A program made the position numbers and the translations under genes. The notes below the pieces were generated by a model. That model was not told the DNA's origin, made no database searches, and worked only from the letters and a program-made list of their open reading frames with translations. This document shows positions 53,784 through 64,000 of a stretch of DNA of 64,000 nucleotides, piece by piece. Numbering within the stretch: position 1 is the first letter of the stretch; the number at the start of each line of letters is the position of its first letter. The stretch comes from Poteriospumella lacustris (Eukaryota; Sar; Chrysophyceae; Chromulinales; Dinobryaceae), in contig SMOI01000032.1 of the NCBI GenBank assembly GCA_008000375.1, forward strand, positions 94,080-158,079. Reading direction: 5' to 3'.

Positions 53784-56329
53784 TTGTACACAGCCAACGC
53801 AGATTACACAGAATTAAGGAACCGTTGACCGCTGTACTTTGTGCTTTACGCAACGTGTAATGTGTAATGGCTGATGGCAGATGTAAGAAATAGTGCACCT
53901 TCTCAGTTCAGTACGGTGTCAACAGTTGGCAAAAGAAACATCGTGAACCTCCAAAACGTCCTAAATCAGAACTAAATTGGACGACATTTACGTATTCGAC
54001 CGCAAAGTAAGCGTTAAACGAGGTTGTGTTGAGGTCCGAGCACTTCGTACCGATTGCCACCCAGAGAAATGTCGGCAGTGTATCGCCATTTTGGCCTCTT
54101 CTAGAGCAACCTCCATCGTTTACGCTTTACTGTGATGCAGAAAAGGGCTCAGTGGGCGCAGTTTCTGTGAAATATATCGTAGTATGCATTGATGAGGCAA
54201 ACCAAATGGAGGGTTGCACATTTTTCGAACTTTTTCATCCAGATTTCGCCATCCTATTGAACCAATTTGATATTAATCAACACGAACTGCCCGCAATAAC
54301 ATTATAATATGTTCGTTGATCATGCGATGGTAAAGTATCTTGGAGAATTACTTTGTCTTGAGGCTGAAATACGGAGCCGAAGACGACCATGTCCGGCGAC
54401 CTCAGTTTCGTTGATCGATTAGAAAGTCATCAATTAAGTTAGAAAAAGGTAGAAAAACGTGTAAGCATGTTTATCATGGATAATTGAGTCAACGACAATG
54501 AAAATTACATTTTTCTAACAGAATTCTCGTGAGTTATAATACAAAAACAGGCGAAATTTTCGATGTCCAACTTTTTGCGTACCGTAGATCTGCCAGAACT
54601 TTCGTAATATCCATCAGAAAAGCGAGATTCCCATTTCATTCGATGCACCACATGTTATACAATAGATTGTAATTATTTTTCCGGGTTATACATCAGCAAG
54701 GCGATAGAAGAGAGCGAAAAGACAATGAAATTGGCAAGTCCCAGGGTGCGCTGTCACCAAACACGGCGGAAGAGCACCACCCGAGGCCACATGGTGTGCG
54801 CATATTCCTAGCCGCATTGTTAATGTAGGTCTTGTTCCAGTCGAATGGAGGATTGGAAGTCGGGGGTGTGTCCTGTGTTCCGGGCAGTGCAGCAAGGAAC
54901 CAACGACGTGTGGTAGACGAGCCACCGCCGTCTCCACCGCCGCCGTCGTTGGTCGCAACCCCCATCCCATCCCCACCGCCTCGCCGACCTTCATCACGAC
55001 CATCGACTGCGTCGCTGCCAATGTGATGGACGATGTGCTGCTGTCGTAGCCTATTGATGGGCCTGTTTGAGTGCGGCGCGAGGACGCTGTGTACCCCAAG
55101 GGTACCACCAACGGCCGCAGTGTCGCACTGACGACTCGATGCGGCACCATCGCCACATGCGACGCTTCCTCTTGAACCGGTTGCACAATCGCAGCAGCCA
55201 TCACGGCGCCCTCCTCAGCGCCATCGTTGGTCCCGGTGCCTCAATCCACCACAACGTCGACGACGACGTCCCCACCGCCGCCAGTCTGCGACCAGCGCCG
55301 CTGAGCGATACGTTGCTATCGGTACCACCATTGCACCACCATCGCCGCTGCTGAAGCCCGACAGCACGGTGTGTTGCCGCGTCTCATCCTCGATGTCGGC
55401 CGCTGTCGGTCGCCCCACGACGCGAAGATGCAGCGGAGGGACCCAATGACGAAGGGTCGTCTGTCGGTACCAGTGCCAACGCCATTGCCGACACGTGCGC
55501 TCATCGCCTCGTCGACTATCGTCGTGAACATCGACCGCCTTGTCGCAAATGTGCTGGGACAATGCGCTGCAGCGCATCCCACTGAACATCAGTGCGGCTG
55601 TCGACACACCGACGAACGAGGTCGGTGCGGCGACGGTTGCGCTCCTTCGCCAAATGCGACACGTCAGTAGACGGAACCAGCACGGCTGCCGATCGGGCTG
55701 TCGAAGAGCACGCCGATGATCAGCGTCGCAACGACGGGCAATCAGGGGAGTCCGGTGTCGCATTGGTCACCCGGTCTCGACTTCAGCTGGAATGCGGGTG
55801 TCAGGCCTGCTCCAGCGAGCAAACGTCGTGAGCAAGATCTTGCCGCTGCCGCAAACTTTCGTCGATGATAAGGAGGTGGTTTGCACTGGGGCAGTGCACG
55901 CAGACTGGGGACACACGGCATGGACGACCGTCGTTCGGCGGCGGAGCGACTGGCCGGCGCCGTGCTCACGAGAGGCGTCGCCGAGCTGCTCGAGCGTGCG
56001 AGGCTGCACATCACATATTATGAACATGGAATGTGGAAACGTTCACAACTGGCTTACAATGTACTGTGGGCATCATGCTCTTCGGAACAACAGGTCGGAC
56101 GACGGATGTTTTTGCAAGTTATCTTTTGGACCATAGGTTTTCTTTCAACCACTTTGGACCATATCTTCATCCAAAACCCTTTGATAATTGGGCTGCTATA
56201 TCTCTCGATGAATGGATGCTCACAAACCGTGCTCATTCTCCTCGAAGGACTCCAACAAGAACGTGGAGATCAACCGTCGTTGGTCCGGTCGTTGGTTGAT
56301 TGACTCGGAGCAAATTTGTAACGGTTCGG

Positions 56330-56511
56330 TCGCAGGATGTCGCGTGTGATGTCGCGTGTGATGTCGCGCGTGGTAGCGCAGTTGTCGCGTCGGTCGCGCG
56401 AAGTCGCGTCGGTCGCGTCCGAAGTTGTCGCGGCGCGATCGCCTGTCGCGTTTCGCGACAAAAAGTCGCGTCGCGTCGCGTCGGTCGTTTCAGAAGTCGC
56501 TGCCAGCCCTG
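56330..56511 (-). repeat. Right terminal and subterminal repeat of the hAT element
   Basis: On the minus strand starts with the same 16-mer and continues with many GCGAC units in 56330-56490, including CGCGACTTTTTGT. Left copies of TGATGTCGCGTG occur in tandem near 56334-56360. Confidence 0.85.
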
Positions 56512-56655
56512 CGAGATCGACGATCGCTGCAACAAAGAAGCGATTGTTGATATCAACGAAAGGAAATAGCACTGCGAGGTGCAAGTGGAATACCGACACA
56601 AGCACAACGATTGACATTCATTGGTGTGTTTGTGCATCGTCGTACAGATACCACC

Positions 56656-57962
56656 ATGGCAAGAGCGAATCTGAACTTGAAGCAGGAGGTGGTTGACGCT
56701 TTTGTCAACTCCCAAGATGATCAATCTGTGCGGTTGATTGTGGTCAAGATTCGCGAGGAGGACTTGGTTTTGGATTCCATCATCAGTAAAGTTGGAAACG
56801 CACAAGAAGACTTCAGTGGCATCCTTCCACAACAGTTCCGCAATGACACTGCCAGCTTTGGTTTGTTCCGTATCAGCGATGAAGTCACCAGCGGCGCACA
56901 ATGGGCACTCATTGCCTGGGTCCCTGATGGTTGCCGTGTTCGCGATAAAATGCTTTATTCTAGTTCACGTGAGGATCTTCGTAGAGGCCTGGGACTTGGC
57001 TACTTCAAATTTGAGTACAGCGCGAGCCTGGAGGCTGATTTCGTGTGGAAAGCCTTCATCGACAGCCAAGTCCGAAACAACACGGAAGATATTCTCACAG
57101 AAACCGAGCGATTGATCCTTGAAGAAAAGGTGCGTCGATTTTTGAGGCGAATCGTTTTGCGTGTCGCGTAGTCGTTAACAGTCTCTGTCAATGTACGATA
57201 GACTCTTTCGCAAGCAGAGAGCGGATCATCGAAGGCAACGGCGTTGGGGGTTATTCCCTTCGCGGTTGATACAACGGTCCACACTGCGTGGGATGAATTT
57301 GTACAAGGAAAAGTAAATTGGATCTCATTGACGTTGTCGGGGGAATCGGTGCAACTGGAAAGCAGCCAACAGGTCACCGTCGAGCAGAACCTCAGTACGG
57401 TCGCGCGGGCGGACATTGCATCGTAAGAGCTGCGTAGACGCATTCTGAAAGGTGTTTTTCTTTATCATCGGTTGTGTCTTGATTCGTGTCGCAGATTCGT
57501 CGCAGTGAAGCTGAACTCCTCCAGCGGGGTGCCCACGTCCTTTTTCGTGTTCTGTTGCCCCGAAGACGTCCCGATTCGCGCCAAGATGATGATGTCGTCT
57601 GCGAAGGTACCGCCCCCACAGGACCATTGTTTTCTCGCTTTTTCATTGCTTTCTTTAAACACGTTCGTTGTTGTTAGGCGACCGTTCTGGGATCGGCGAA
57701 GGAGCACAACGCCAATTTCGACAGGTGCGTGCGTCATTCTCCCTCACGGTACTCCAGATGTGTTCTAATGTTAATGATTACTCTTCTTAGACTCCTCGAG
57801 ACGAGAGACATCACAGACCTTGACTCTCTTGTCAAGGCGGAGCTGAACCCTGCCAGTGACAGTGCCGCTGCTACGTCTCAAGCACCTGCGGCCATTAGCA
57901 AGCCTACTCGCCCGGGAAAGGGACGTGCCAAAGTCGCCAAATTCCAAGCCGAAGAAGATTAA
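56656..57962 (+). CDS. Twinfilin-like actin regulator (two ADF-homology domains)
   Basis: Five exons: 56656-57129, 57202-57422, 57495-57606, 57678-57724, 57791-57962, 341 residues; all joins GT-AG and in frame. First ADF-H domain about 1-145, with RLIVVKIREEDLVLD, WALIAWVPDGCRVRDKMLYS and LGLGYFKFEYSA. After a short linker the second domain begins GVIPFAVDTTVHTAWDEF and continues with VNWISLTLSG, SFFVFCCPED and IRAKMMMSSAK. The tail is basic (KPTRPGKGRAKVAKF) as in twinfilins, where it binds capping protein. Twinfilin sequesters actin monomers and speeds barbed-end depolymerisation. Length matches the family's usual 330-350 residues. Confidence 0.9.
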
Positions 57963-58518
57963 GTCCTCCTCCTGTGATATCTTGTCCTGTAATATCTTGC
58001 AGTATGGAGTACTCCCTTGTCTTGTTTGTCTGTCTTCTCATGTTGAGCCGCCGTAGAGTGTCGGCAGTGGTCGATGGGACTACCGACAGCCCCTGCCCCT
58101 CCTCCCCGCTGGAAAAGAGTCACAGCCATCTTGGATCTACAGAATACTGTGTTGCACGGTACTCTGTGGGGGCTGGGTCGCATGACGCGTACAGTACTGT
58201 AGTAGAAGGGCACACACAGCAGTAGTAGCACATGTACAGTAGTGGTCCACATACAGCAGAGTGGTACAAAGGGCTGCAGTGCTCCCCGAGGTTTACGGCC
58301 TACTTTGACGGTTTCGGAACGTCGCCGTCGCGATTCTCCTCTTAGTTTGGCGCCAATGCAGGTGCACCGCCTTGTTGCGCTCTGCCCCGTCGACCCGTGG
58401 AACGCTGCCCGTCCACGTGGAAAGCCGAATCTACTCGTGAACCTTGTCTAGCCATGCAGTGATGACCACACAATCACATAGTGGGTATAGATCGACGTGT
58501 GAGTAGAGTGTTTCAGTC
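57963..58518. other. Intergenic, tandem genes
   Basis: No gene seen. TACTGTAGTAG/AGTAGTAG-like short repeats occur near 58195-58245. Confidence 0.4.
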
Positions 58519-59880
58519 ATGGTGGCGGTCATATTTGACATGGATGGCGTGCTGGCGTCGGTGGGACGCAGTTTCAATCTGGCGATCGAACGCACAGCGG
58601 CCGAGTTCGGCGTGGTTTTGACACAAGATGAAATCGCGATTGAAAAGCAAGCTGGAAACGCGAACAATGATTGGATCTTGACGCAGAGAATGATGGCAGC
58701 GAAAGGTGTGGAGAAGGATTTGGCGACGGTCACGCAAGTGTTCGAAGAGCACTATCAGGGTACACCAACTCGCGTCGGATTGTGCACCACGGAAGTTTTG
58801 ATCCCTTCCAAAGGCGTTCTGCAAGAAATCATCGACCGATGCGGCGGGAAAGTCGCTATTTTGACGGGCAGACCGCGGAAGGACTGTCTGAAGTTCTTGC
58901 AATTGCACGATCTTCTCCCCTGGTTTCCCCACTGCGTTTGCATGGGGGACACGAAGCCGAAGCCAAGTCCAGAAGGCGTTCTTTTGGCGGCTAAATTGAT
59001 TGGTGTGGAAGTAACGGATTGTATCATGATCGGCGACACTCCCGACGACGTTCGTGCGGGCAAAGCGGCCGGTGCGCGCGCCTACGGCGTCATTACACCC
59101 GAAGAAGAAGCGGAACATTACCTGGGCATCATCAACGAGACAGCGGGAATGCGCCAATCGTTGTTAACCGCCGGTGCGGATGGTGTTCTGCGGCCCGGAT
59201 TAGGTGAACTATTGGAGGTTCTTCCGAAGCGACCGGTCGTCATCACCGAGGTGACTCTGCCTGCTGCTCCTCCTGCATCTACCAGTGAACGTGCTACCCG
59301 AACGGGCAAGGTCGAGAGACAAACGAAAGAGACCAAAATCGCCGTCGAGGTGAATCTGGATGGCACCGGACAAGCCAACATCCACACGGGTATCGGATTC
59401 CTCGACCACATGCTGTCGCAGCTGGCCAAACACGGCCGCTTCGACATCACGCTGCAATGCGACGGTGACTTGTATATTGACGACCATCACACCGCTGAGG
59501 ATTGTGCGCTCGCTCTCGGTGAGGCCTTTGATAAAGCGCTGGGGGCACGTGAAGGTATCCGCAGGTTTGGGAGTGCACATTGTCCGCTCGACGAAGCGCT
59601 GTCGAGAGTGATCGTCGACATCTCCAGCCGGCCACATGCCGTCGTTGACCTGCAGTTTACCCGCGAAATGATCGGCACCATTTCATGCGAAATGCTGCAG
59701 CACGCATTGGAGTCGTTTGCCCTGACGTGTCGCATCACCTTGCACGTGCACAACCTCCACGGCACCAACAACCACCACAAAGCCGAGTCGGCGTTCAAGG
59801 CACTGGGCGTGGCTCTTCGCGATGCCGTCGCCCGGGACGCTTCTGCGGGTGTTCCCAGTACCAAAGGTGTTCTGGCGTAA
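58519..59880 (+). CDS. HAD phosphatase-imidazoleglycerol-phosphate dehydratase fusion (histidine biosynthesis)
   Basis: Single exon, 453 residues. N-terminal HAD hydrolase (1-215): VIFDMDGVLA with the nucleophile Asp7 and Asp9, AILTGRPRKDCLKF, and CIMIGDTPDDVRAGKAAGA. Linker rich in Ala/Ser/Thr, then imidazoleglycerol-phosphate dehydratase (about 265-453): GIGFLDHMLSQLAKHG, DDHHTAEDCALALGEAF, RRFGSAHCPLDEALSR, VHGTNNHHKAESAF-like block with the metal-binding histidines. IGPD converts imidazole-glycerol phosphate to imidazole-acetol phosphate. The HAD part could supply histidinol-phosphate phosphatase, but it is of the HAD-IA type, not the HAD-III type of bacterial HisB, so this is inference. 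The start at 58519 places the HAD motif at the very N-terminus. Confidence 0.93.
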   Translation: MVAVIFDMDGVLASVGRSFNLAIERTAAEFGVVLTQDEIAIEKQAGNANNDWILTQRMMAAKGVEKDLATVTQVFEEHYQGTPTRVGLCTTEVLIPSKGVLQEIIDRCGGKVAILTGRPRKDCLKFLQLHDLLPWFPHCVCMGDTKPKPSPEGVLLAAKLIGVEVTDCIMIGDTPDDVRAGKAAGARAYGVITPEEEAEHYLGIINETAGMRQSLLTAGADGVLRPGLGELLEVLPKRPVVITEVTLPAAPPASTSERATRTGKVERQTKETKIAVEVNLDGTGQANIHTGIGFLDHMLSQLAKHGRFDITLQCDGDLYIDDHHTAEDCALALGEAFDKALGAREGIRRFGSAHCPLDEALSRVIVDISSRPHAVVDLQFTREMIGTISCEMLQHALESFALTCRITLHVHNLHGTNNHHKAESAFKALGVALRDAVARDASAGVPSTKGVLA

Positions 59881-60120
59881 GACGAGCCGGCCTACATAGA
59901 CATAGAGAGAGAGACAGCAGACCGTTTCGTATGTTCCCCTCGGCAATTTTGTCGATTCGTTACAGATCGCCCCCGTGCTGCGGTAAGCACATTCGATAAA
60001 ACGAATGTGCTTAACTTAATTTACAGAATCACATCAAATCAAAAGGCAACAGAGAGAAAGAGAAGAGAGAAAGCCAGGTGGTATGAGGGGAAATCGGAGA
60101 CAATGATGAGGGGTCGACAA

Positions 60121-61191
60121 TCAGGAGAGATGGTAGCCCGGTGGACTATGTTCGCTGTTGGTACTATGGTGAGTGTGACCCGTGCTGCTGCTACTGCTAC
60201 TGCCACTGCCACTGCCACAACTCGAATCGGTCGAGTGCAAGGGTGGTTCCTGTGTGAGCGACGAGGTTACTTCGTGTACGATCGATTGAATCTGTTTGCG
60301 GTAGTTTGTGATTTCTCCCTGGGTCGTTCCCGCGTCGATGGCTTCTTTCGTCTGTGCGAACAGGACAGTCACAACACACAGAGAGACAGGCCCGGGTCAT
60401 TCAGCTGATACGGAAACACGACCGACCCACGATCTAACGCGACTTACCTGTGAGTCGCCACATTTCTCTGCGTACAGCAGGCATGCGACGCCGCAGTCAA
60501 AGGAGTTCTGTTGATGCGACTCGGTCACGGCGTGAATGGCGCACGACTGCCACGATTCCCCGTCGGGAAACGGGAACGTAGCGTTGAGCCAATTGATGAT
60601 GTTTCTCGGAATTTGCCTGTTGTTCGGGGCCTTGCGACGGGATAAATTCCCCAGAGGATCAAAGAGCTGTAGTTGTCGCTGTGGTCGAAGAATTGCTCGG
60701 GCGAGGCACCAGTGCACGTTGCCGTTGTTGACGAGCCACACGTATTGGTCCACCGACGTCTTCAACACATCCAACTTTCGGCCGATTATATCTTCCAAGA
60801 CGGCGAAGTCATCGCTGCTCAGTTTAAGGTAAGAAAATTGCTCGGAAAAATAGGCGATTCGTCTGTGTTTTTCGGCAATTCGAGTGAGAATGAGGTTCAT
60901 GACCGACGCAGTCAACCACTGTTCGGCATCCAACGTCGGGTTACTGATAGCTCGAGCCAGCATAGGCCTTGACGCGTTGTCTGGTGTGGAGCAAAGTATG
61001 CTGGGTCCCAAGATGGCTTCGTTTTTAGATAAAAGCTTTTGCCGCTTGCTGGGACTGTCGATGTTGTTCTCTTCTGAAGCGAAAGCCTGTGTATCCACTC
61101 GCAACAACCGTCGCATGCTACCATAGACAGGGATTCCATCGTTTAAATGAACGCCAGGGTCCCTTTTCGACTGACTTCGGAGCGTAGGCAT
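60121..61191 (-). CDS. Ulp1/SENP-type cysteine protease (C48 family)
   Basis: Two exons: 61191-60448 and 60351-60121, 324 residues. After a 85-residue Ser/basic N-terminus the peptidase domain begins at WLTASVMNLILTRIA. The catalytic set is visible: NVHW (His160), QLQLFDPLGN (Asp178), QQNSFDCGVACLLYAEKC (Gln near 227 and Cys233). Such enzymes cleave SUMO or NEDD8 from proteins; the small size suits SENP8-like (NEDD8-specific) or plant-like ULP forms, which cannot be told apart here. The second exon supplies a Ser/Gly/His-rich tail without known domain. The gene is divergent from eIF4A-III. Confidence 0.85.
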
Positions 61192-61774
61192 GGAATCAGT
61201 CGATGTGTGTTCGACATTCAGTCGAAAAAGTCAAAAGAACACCAACCCTTCGATATGTGTGACACGATTTGATGTTTTATTAACCCCACTGTGAACTCCC
61301 AAGCAATCAAATTAACTGCAGTACTGTATTCAAAAGATTTGTGAATTTCTTTTGCTGTTGCGGTTGCTGTTGCTCACGGGTTGGTATGTTGAATTGGATG
61401 TGTGAAATCTTCTTGTCGCCAAATCGCCCACTGAGAGGTCTCAACTGCCGCATCGGATCAAATGGTCCGATTTCTGAGTGTCCCTCCACAAGCGCATACC
61501 TCATCTGTCCGTTCGACTGCATGTTGATGTCTGCTGTCTCGTCATCATCCTCATGTCTCAGCCCCCCTCCACACACAAACACAGATGGTCCCAAACGTGG
61601 CCAGATCCGCGCGAAGACGGCTGGAGCGCTGGAGAGAGCCCCGAACGAGAATCAAGCAAGTGCCTCATCGCTTTTGGAAGAAGTAAAACATCAACCAGAA
61701 GAGAAAGACCAATAACACCGAGCTTGATACTCACTGTTTTTTTTGAATCTCTTCCAAGGAACGAAAGAAAAAGG
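61192..61774. other. Divergent intergenic region (Ulp1 protease / eIF4A-III)
   Basis: No gene supported. The eIF4A-III frame is open back to 61478 but the translated part does not resemble DEAD-box N-termini. A CTGTTGCGGTTGCTGTTGC short repeat is at about 61352-61370. Confidence 0.4.
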
Positions 61775-63166
61775 ATGTCGCGAAAGAGAAAGGAAAGAGA
61801 AAGAACCGACCACGACGCCGCGGAGAACGTCGAGATCACCTTGACCGACGACGTCGATGTTCATCCCACTTTTGATACCATGCGCTTGAAGGAAGAGCTT
61901 CTTCGAGGAATTTATAGCTATGGATTCGAAAGACCCTCGGCAATTCAGCAGCGTGCTATCGTGCCAATCATTCAAGGACGCGATATTATCGCGCAGTCTC
62001 AGTCGGGAACCGGAAAGACGGCCGTGTTTTCCATCGGTATTTTGCAATCTCTGGATACCACCTCCAATGAAACGCAAGCGTTGGTGCTCTCTCCGACCCG
62101 TGAGTTGGCCGAACAGACGCAGCGTGTTATTTTGGCGCTCGGCGACTACTTGAACGTGCAGTGCCACGCCTGTATCGGTGGTAAGAGTATTGGAGAGGAC
62201 ATCCGCAGACTGGATTTCGGTGTCCANNNNNNNNNNNNNNNNNNNNNNNNNNNNNNNNNNNNNNNNNNNNNNNNNNNNNNNNNNNNNNNNNNNNNNNNNN
62301 NNNNNNNNNNNNNNNNNNNNNNNNNNTTGAACGTGCAGTGCCACGCCTGTATCGGTGGTAAGAGTATTGGAGAGGACATCCGCAGACTGGATTTCGGTGT
62401 CCAAGTGGTATCAGGAACACCAGGTCGTGTACACGACATGATTCAACGTAAAAACTTACGCACGCGCAACATCAAAATGCTCGTCATCGACGAAGCCGAC
62501 GAGATGTTGAACAAAGGTTTCAAGGATCAAATCTACGATATCTATCGTTACTTGCCGCCCAGTACCCAAGTGGTCTTGGTATCGGCGACATTGCCACAAG
62601 AAGTGCTGGAAATGACGCGGCGTTTCATGAACGAACCGATCAAAATCCTCGTGAAACGTGACGAGTTGACCTTGGAGGGCATCAAACAGTTCTTCGTCGC
62701 CGTGGAGAAAGAAGAATGGAAATTCGAAACCTTGTGTGACTTGTACGATACGTTGACGATTACCCAAGCGGTCATCTTCTGCAACACGAAAAAGAAAGTC
62801 GATTGGTTGGCAGCGAAGATGCGCGAGAACAACTTTACGGTGTGTGCGATGCACGGTGAAATGCCGCAACGGGAACGTGACGAAATCATGGAAGAATTCC
62901 GTTCGGGTGGTTCCCGTGTGTTGATTGCGACGGATATTTGGGGTCGTGGTTTGGACGTGCAGCAAGTGTCGCTGGTGATCAACTACGACTTGCCCACGAA
63001 CCGTGAATTGTACATCCACCGCATCGGTCGATCGGGTCGTTTCGGTCGCAAGGGTGTCGCCATCAACTTCGTGAAAGAGGACGATGTCCGCGTCTTGCGA
63101 GACATTGAACAGTTCTATTCGACGCAAATCGACGAAATGCCCATGAACGTTGCCGATTTGATTTAA
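61775..63166 (+). CDS. eIF4A-III-type DEAD-box RNA helicase, interrupted by an assembly gap
   Basis: As written the frame covers 464 codons including 100 N. Removing the gap and one copy of the flanking 77-base repeat (177 bases, 59 codons) leaves 404 residues, the usual length of eIF4A-III. Motifs in order: Q motif [87 protein letters not shown]. The C-terminal region ADLI and the [15 protein letters not shown] segment place it with eIF4A-III, the exon-junction-complex ATPase, rather than eIF4A-I. Single exon. Confidence 0.93.
   Translation: MSRKRKERERTDHDAAENVEITLTDDVDVHPTFDTMRLKEELLRGIYSYGFERPSAIQQRAIVPIIQGRDIIAQSQSGTGKTAVFSIGILQSLDTTSNETQALVLSPTRELAEQTQRVILALGDYLNVQCHACIGGKSIGEDIRRLDFGVXXXXXXXXXXXXXXXXXXXXXXXXXXXXXXXXXXLNVQCHACIGGKSIGEDIRRLDFGVQVVSGTPGRVHDMIQRKNLRTRNIKMLVIDEADEMLNKGFKDQIYDIYRYLPPSTQVVLVSATLPQEVLEMTRRFMNEPIKILVKRDELTLEGIKQFFVAVEKEEWKFETLCDLYDTLTITQAVIFCNTKKKVDWLAAKMRENNFTVCAMHGEMPQRERDEIMEEFRSGGSRVLIATDIWGRGLDVQQVSLVINYDLPTNRELYIHRIGRSGRFGRKGVAINFVKEDDVRVLRDIEQFYSTQIDEMPMNVADLI
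62227..62326. other. Assembly gap (100 N) with identical 77-base flanks
   Basis: The 77 bases 62150-62226 and 62327-62403 are identical. This is typical of two contigs ending in the same sequence and joined with a default 100-N spacer. The protein makes sense only if the duplicate and the gap are collapsed. Confidence 0.95.
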
Positions 63167-63306
63167 ACACGCAACACACAACACACAACACACACGCGCT
63201 ATATATAGATTGAGAGGAGACAGGACATGCCACGCTGTAGCTGCTGTAACTAACGATCCCCACCGTTTACAAAGGCCGGGCCTAGCCATCACCATCACTA
63301 CCACCA

Positions 63307-64000
63307 CTACGCGGGTTTTTGTGTTAACTTCTGCCGTAGCGACGATATTTGCTTGCTCACGTGGTCGAGTTGGGTTTCCACTTGCTGCAGTCGGGTTCTT
63401 TCTCGCAGCGTTTTCAGTCCCCGCTGCAGCAGTCTACACAACAGAACAGAGGTGGGTGTGTGAGCCAACGAGTGGGGCAGGGGGGGATGGTAGGGGCAGG
63501 GCAACACTTACTTCTCACTCTCGTCCTGCAGAGCGGTCTTCTCGGTCATGCAGCGGGTCAGGTCGCGTTCCATCTCCTCGAAGCCAGCCATGAGGTCAGC
63601 CGCCGTCTGTTCGGTAGCGAAAGGAGAGTCACCAGGCGCACGACGTCCAGTGGCCGCCGCGACGCTTGACGGTGCCTGTTTCTTGCTTTGCAGTAAGGAC
63701 GCCAGACTGCTGCCACCAGCACCGCCACCGCTGTTCCCGCTGAGCACCGCTCCAATGGAATCGCGCCCAGCGCGGGGAGCGGCAGCAGGCGGAGGGGAAT
63801 ACTGGTGATGCACGTCGCCGAGGCTGCGACGGACACTGTCGACGTCTCCGAGAGCCGAGGAGAGCGACTTGGCAGCACTACTACCACCAACGGCTCCACC
63901 CAACGAGGTAGGGCGGCCATGAGTCGATGGCGGCGGTGGCGCATGCCCCCCGATGGGTCCAGCGCCGTAGCCGTACGGACCGGCGGATCCACCGGTCGAT
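63307..64000 (-). CDS. Coiled-coil protein, 5' end outside window
   Basis: Two exons visible: 64000 or beyond to 63512 and 63433-63307, at least 205 residues, frame open to the right edge. The sequence begins Gly/Ser/Pro-rich (STGGSAGPYGYGAGPIGG), passes a low-complexity region with SLASLLQSKKQAPSS, and ends with a helical coiled coil: LMAGFEEMERDLTRCMTEK, then LLQRGLKTLRERTRLQ and QVETQLDHVSKQISSLRQK. I do not recognise the family. The intron has GT-AG ends and keeps frame; stop at 63307-63309. Confidence 0.65.

Larger units (their letters stand above)
53685..56519. mobile_element. hAT-type DNA transposon (non-autonomous or decayed), with 8-bp target duplication
   Basis: Element 53693-56511, 2819 bases. 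Both ends begin with the identical 16-mer CAGGGCTGGCAGCGAC, inverted at the right end. The 8-base CGAGATCG stands immediately outside each end (53685-53692 and 56512-56519), as expected of hAT insertion. Dense GCGAC pentamers follow on both sides (53704-53760; 56330-56490 as GTCGC), and the block CGCGACTTTTTGT recurs inverted near both ends; subterminal repeats of this kind are usual transposase-binding sites. The interior has an AT-rich left half and a GC-rich middle (54900-55800). No intact transposase, and no hATC motif, was recognised, although short frames are present (for example 55881-56303). It was inserted between TYW1 and twinfilin. The perfect TSD indicates a fairly recent event. 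Confidence 0.9.

Noticed and set aside
55792-56303. Possible transposase of the hAT element.
   Set aside because: No DDE or hATC features seen and the frame is short.
58519-59880. Bacterial contamination by a HisB gene.
   Set aside because: HAD subtype differs, and the gene lies between intron-bearing eukaryotic genes with similar composition.
62150-62403. Real tandem duplication within eIF4A-III.
   Set aside because: Identical flanks around exactly 100 N, and the protein has family length only without it.

Overview
This is nuclear DNA of a protist. Genes lie on both strands, most are split by short GT-AG introns (roughly 60-160 bases), and all products are eukaryotic. Several characters point to a stramenopile or a close SAR/haptophyte relative: an isopentenyl-diphosphate isomerase-squalene synthase fusion, a HAD-phosphatase/imidazoleglycerol-phosphate dehydratase fusion, a bZIP-PAS transcription factor, a fungal/plant-type plasma-membrane H+-ATPase, and an ankyrin protein of the type common in diatoms and oomycetes. 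The genus cannot be fixed from the sequence alone.

Layout. 1-6.6 kb: RCHY1/Pirh2-like RING ligase (cut by the window edge), membrane-anchored FMN-binding split-barrel protein, exostosin GT47 enzyme, transmembrane RING-H2 ligase. 7-25.7 kb: a very GC-rich, low-complexity block with a DUF4211 nuclear protein, an rRNA methyltransferase (BMT5-like) fused to C2H2 zinc fingers, an FkbM-like methyltransferase, a 1304-residue J-domain protein, a satellite-like spacer and a 2146-residue leucine-rich-repeat protein. 26-36 kb: ankyrin protein, 7TM receptor, HD-domain hydrolase, Nop16, inositol-polyphosphate 5-phosphatase and a 703-residue unknown. 36.4-47 kb: P-type H+-ATPase, a 3.8-kb spacer holding a decayed inverted copy of the GT64 locus, the intact GT64 gene, and the IDI-SQS fusion. 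47.6-53.4 kb: bZIP-PAS factor, RRM protein, TYW1. 53.7-56.5 kb: a 2.8-kb hAT-type transposable element with perfect 8-bp target duplications. 56.6-64 kb: twinfilin, HAD-IGPD fusion, Ulp1/SENP-type protease, eIF4A-III (interrupted by an assembly gap flanked by a 77-base duplication), and the 3' end of a coiled-coil protein.

The genes are not one pathway. Recurring themes are RNA and ribosome biology (BMT5-like enzyme, Nop16, TYW1, eIF4A-III, RRM protein), ubiquitin/SUMO handling (two RING ligases, one Ulp1 protease, SUMO-interacting-like motifs in the DUF4211 protein) and Golgi-type glycosylation (GT47, GT64). The strongest structural discoveries are the hAT element, the inverted GT64 duplication and the collapsed gap in eIF4A-III; the most unusual proteins are the fusions and the methyltransferase-zinc-finger protein.
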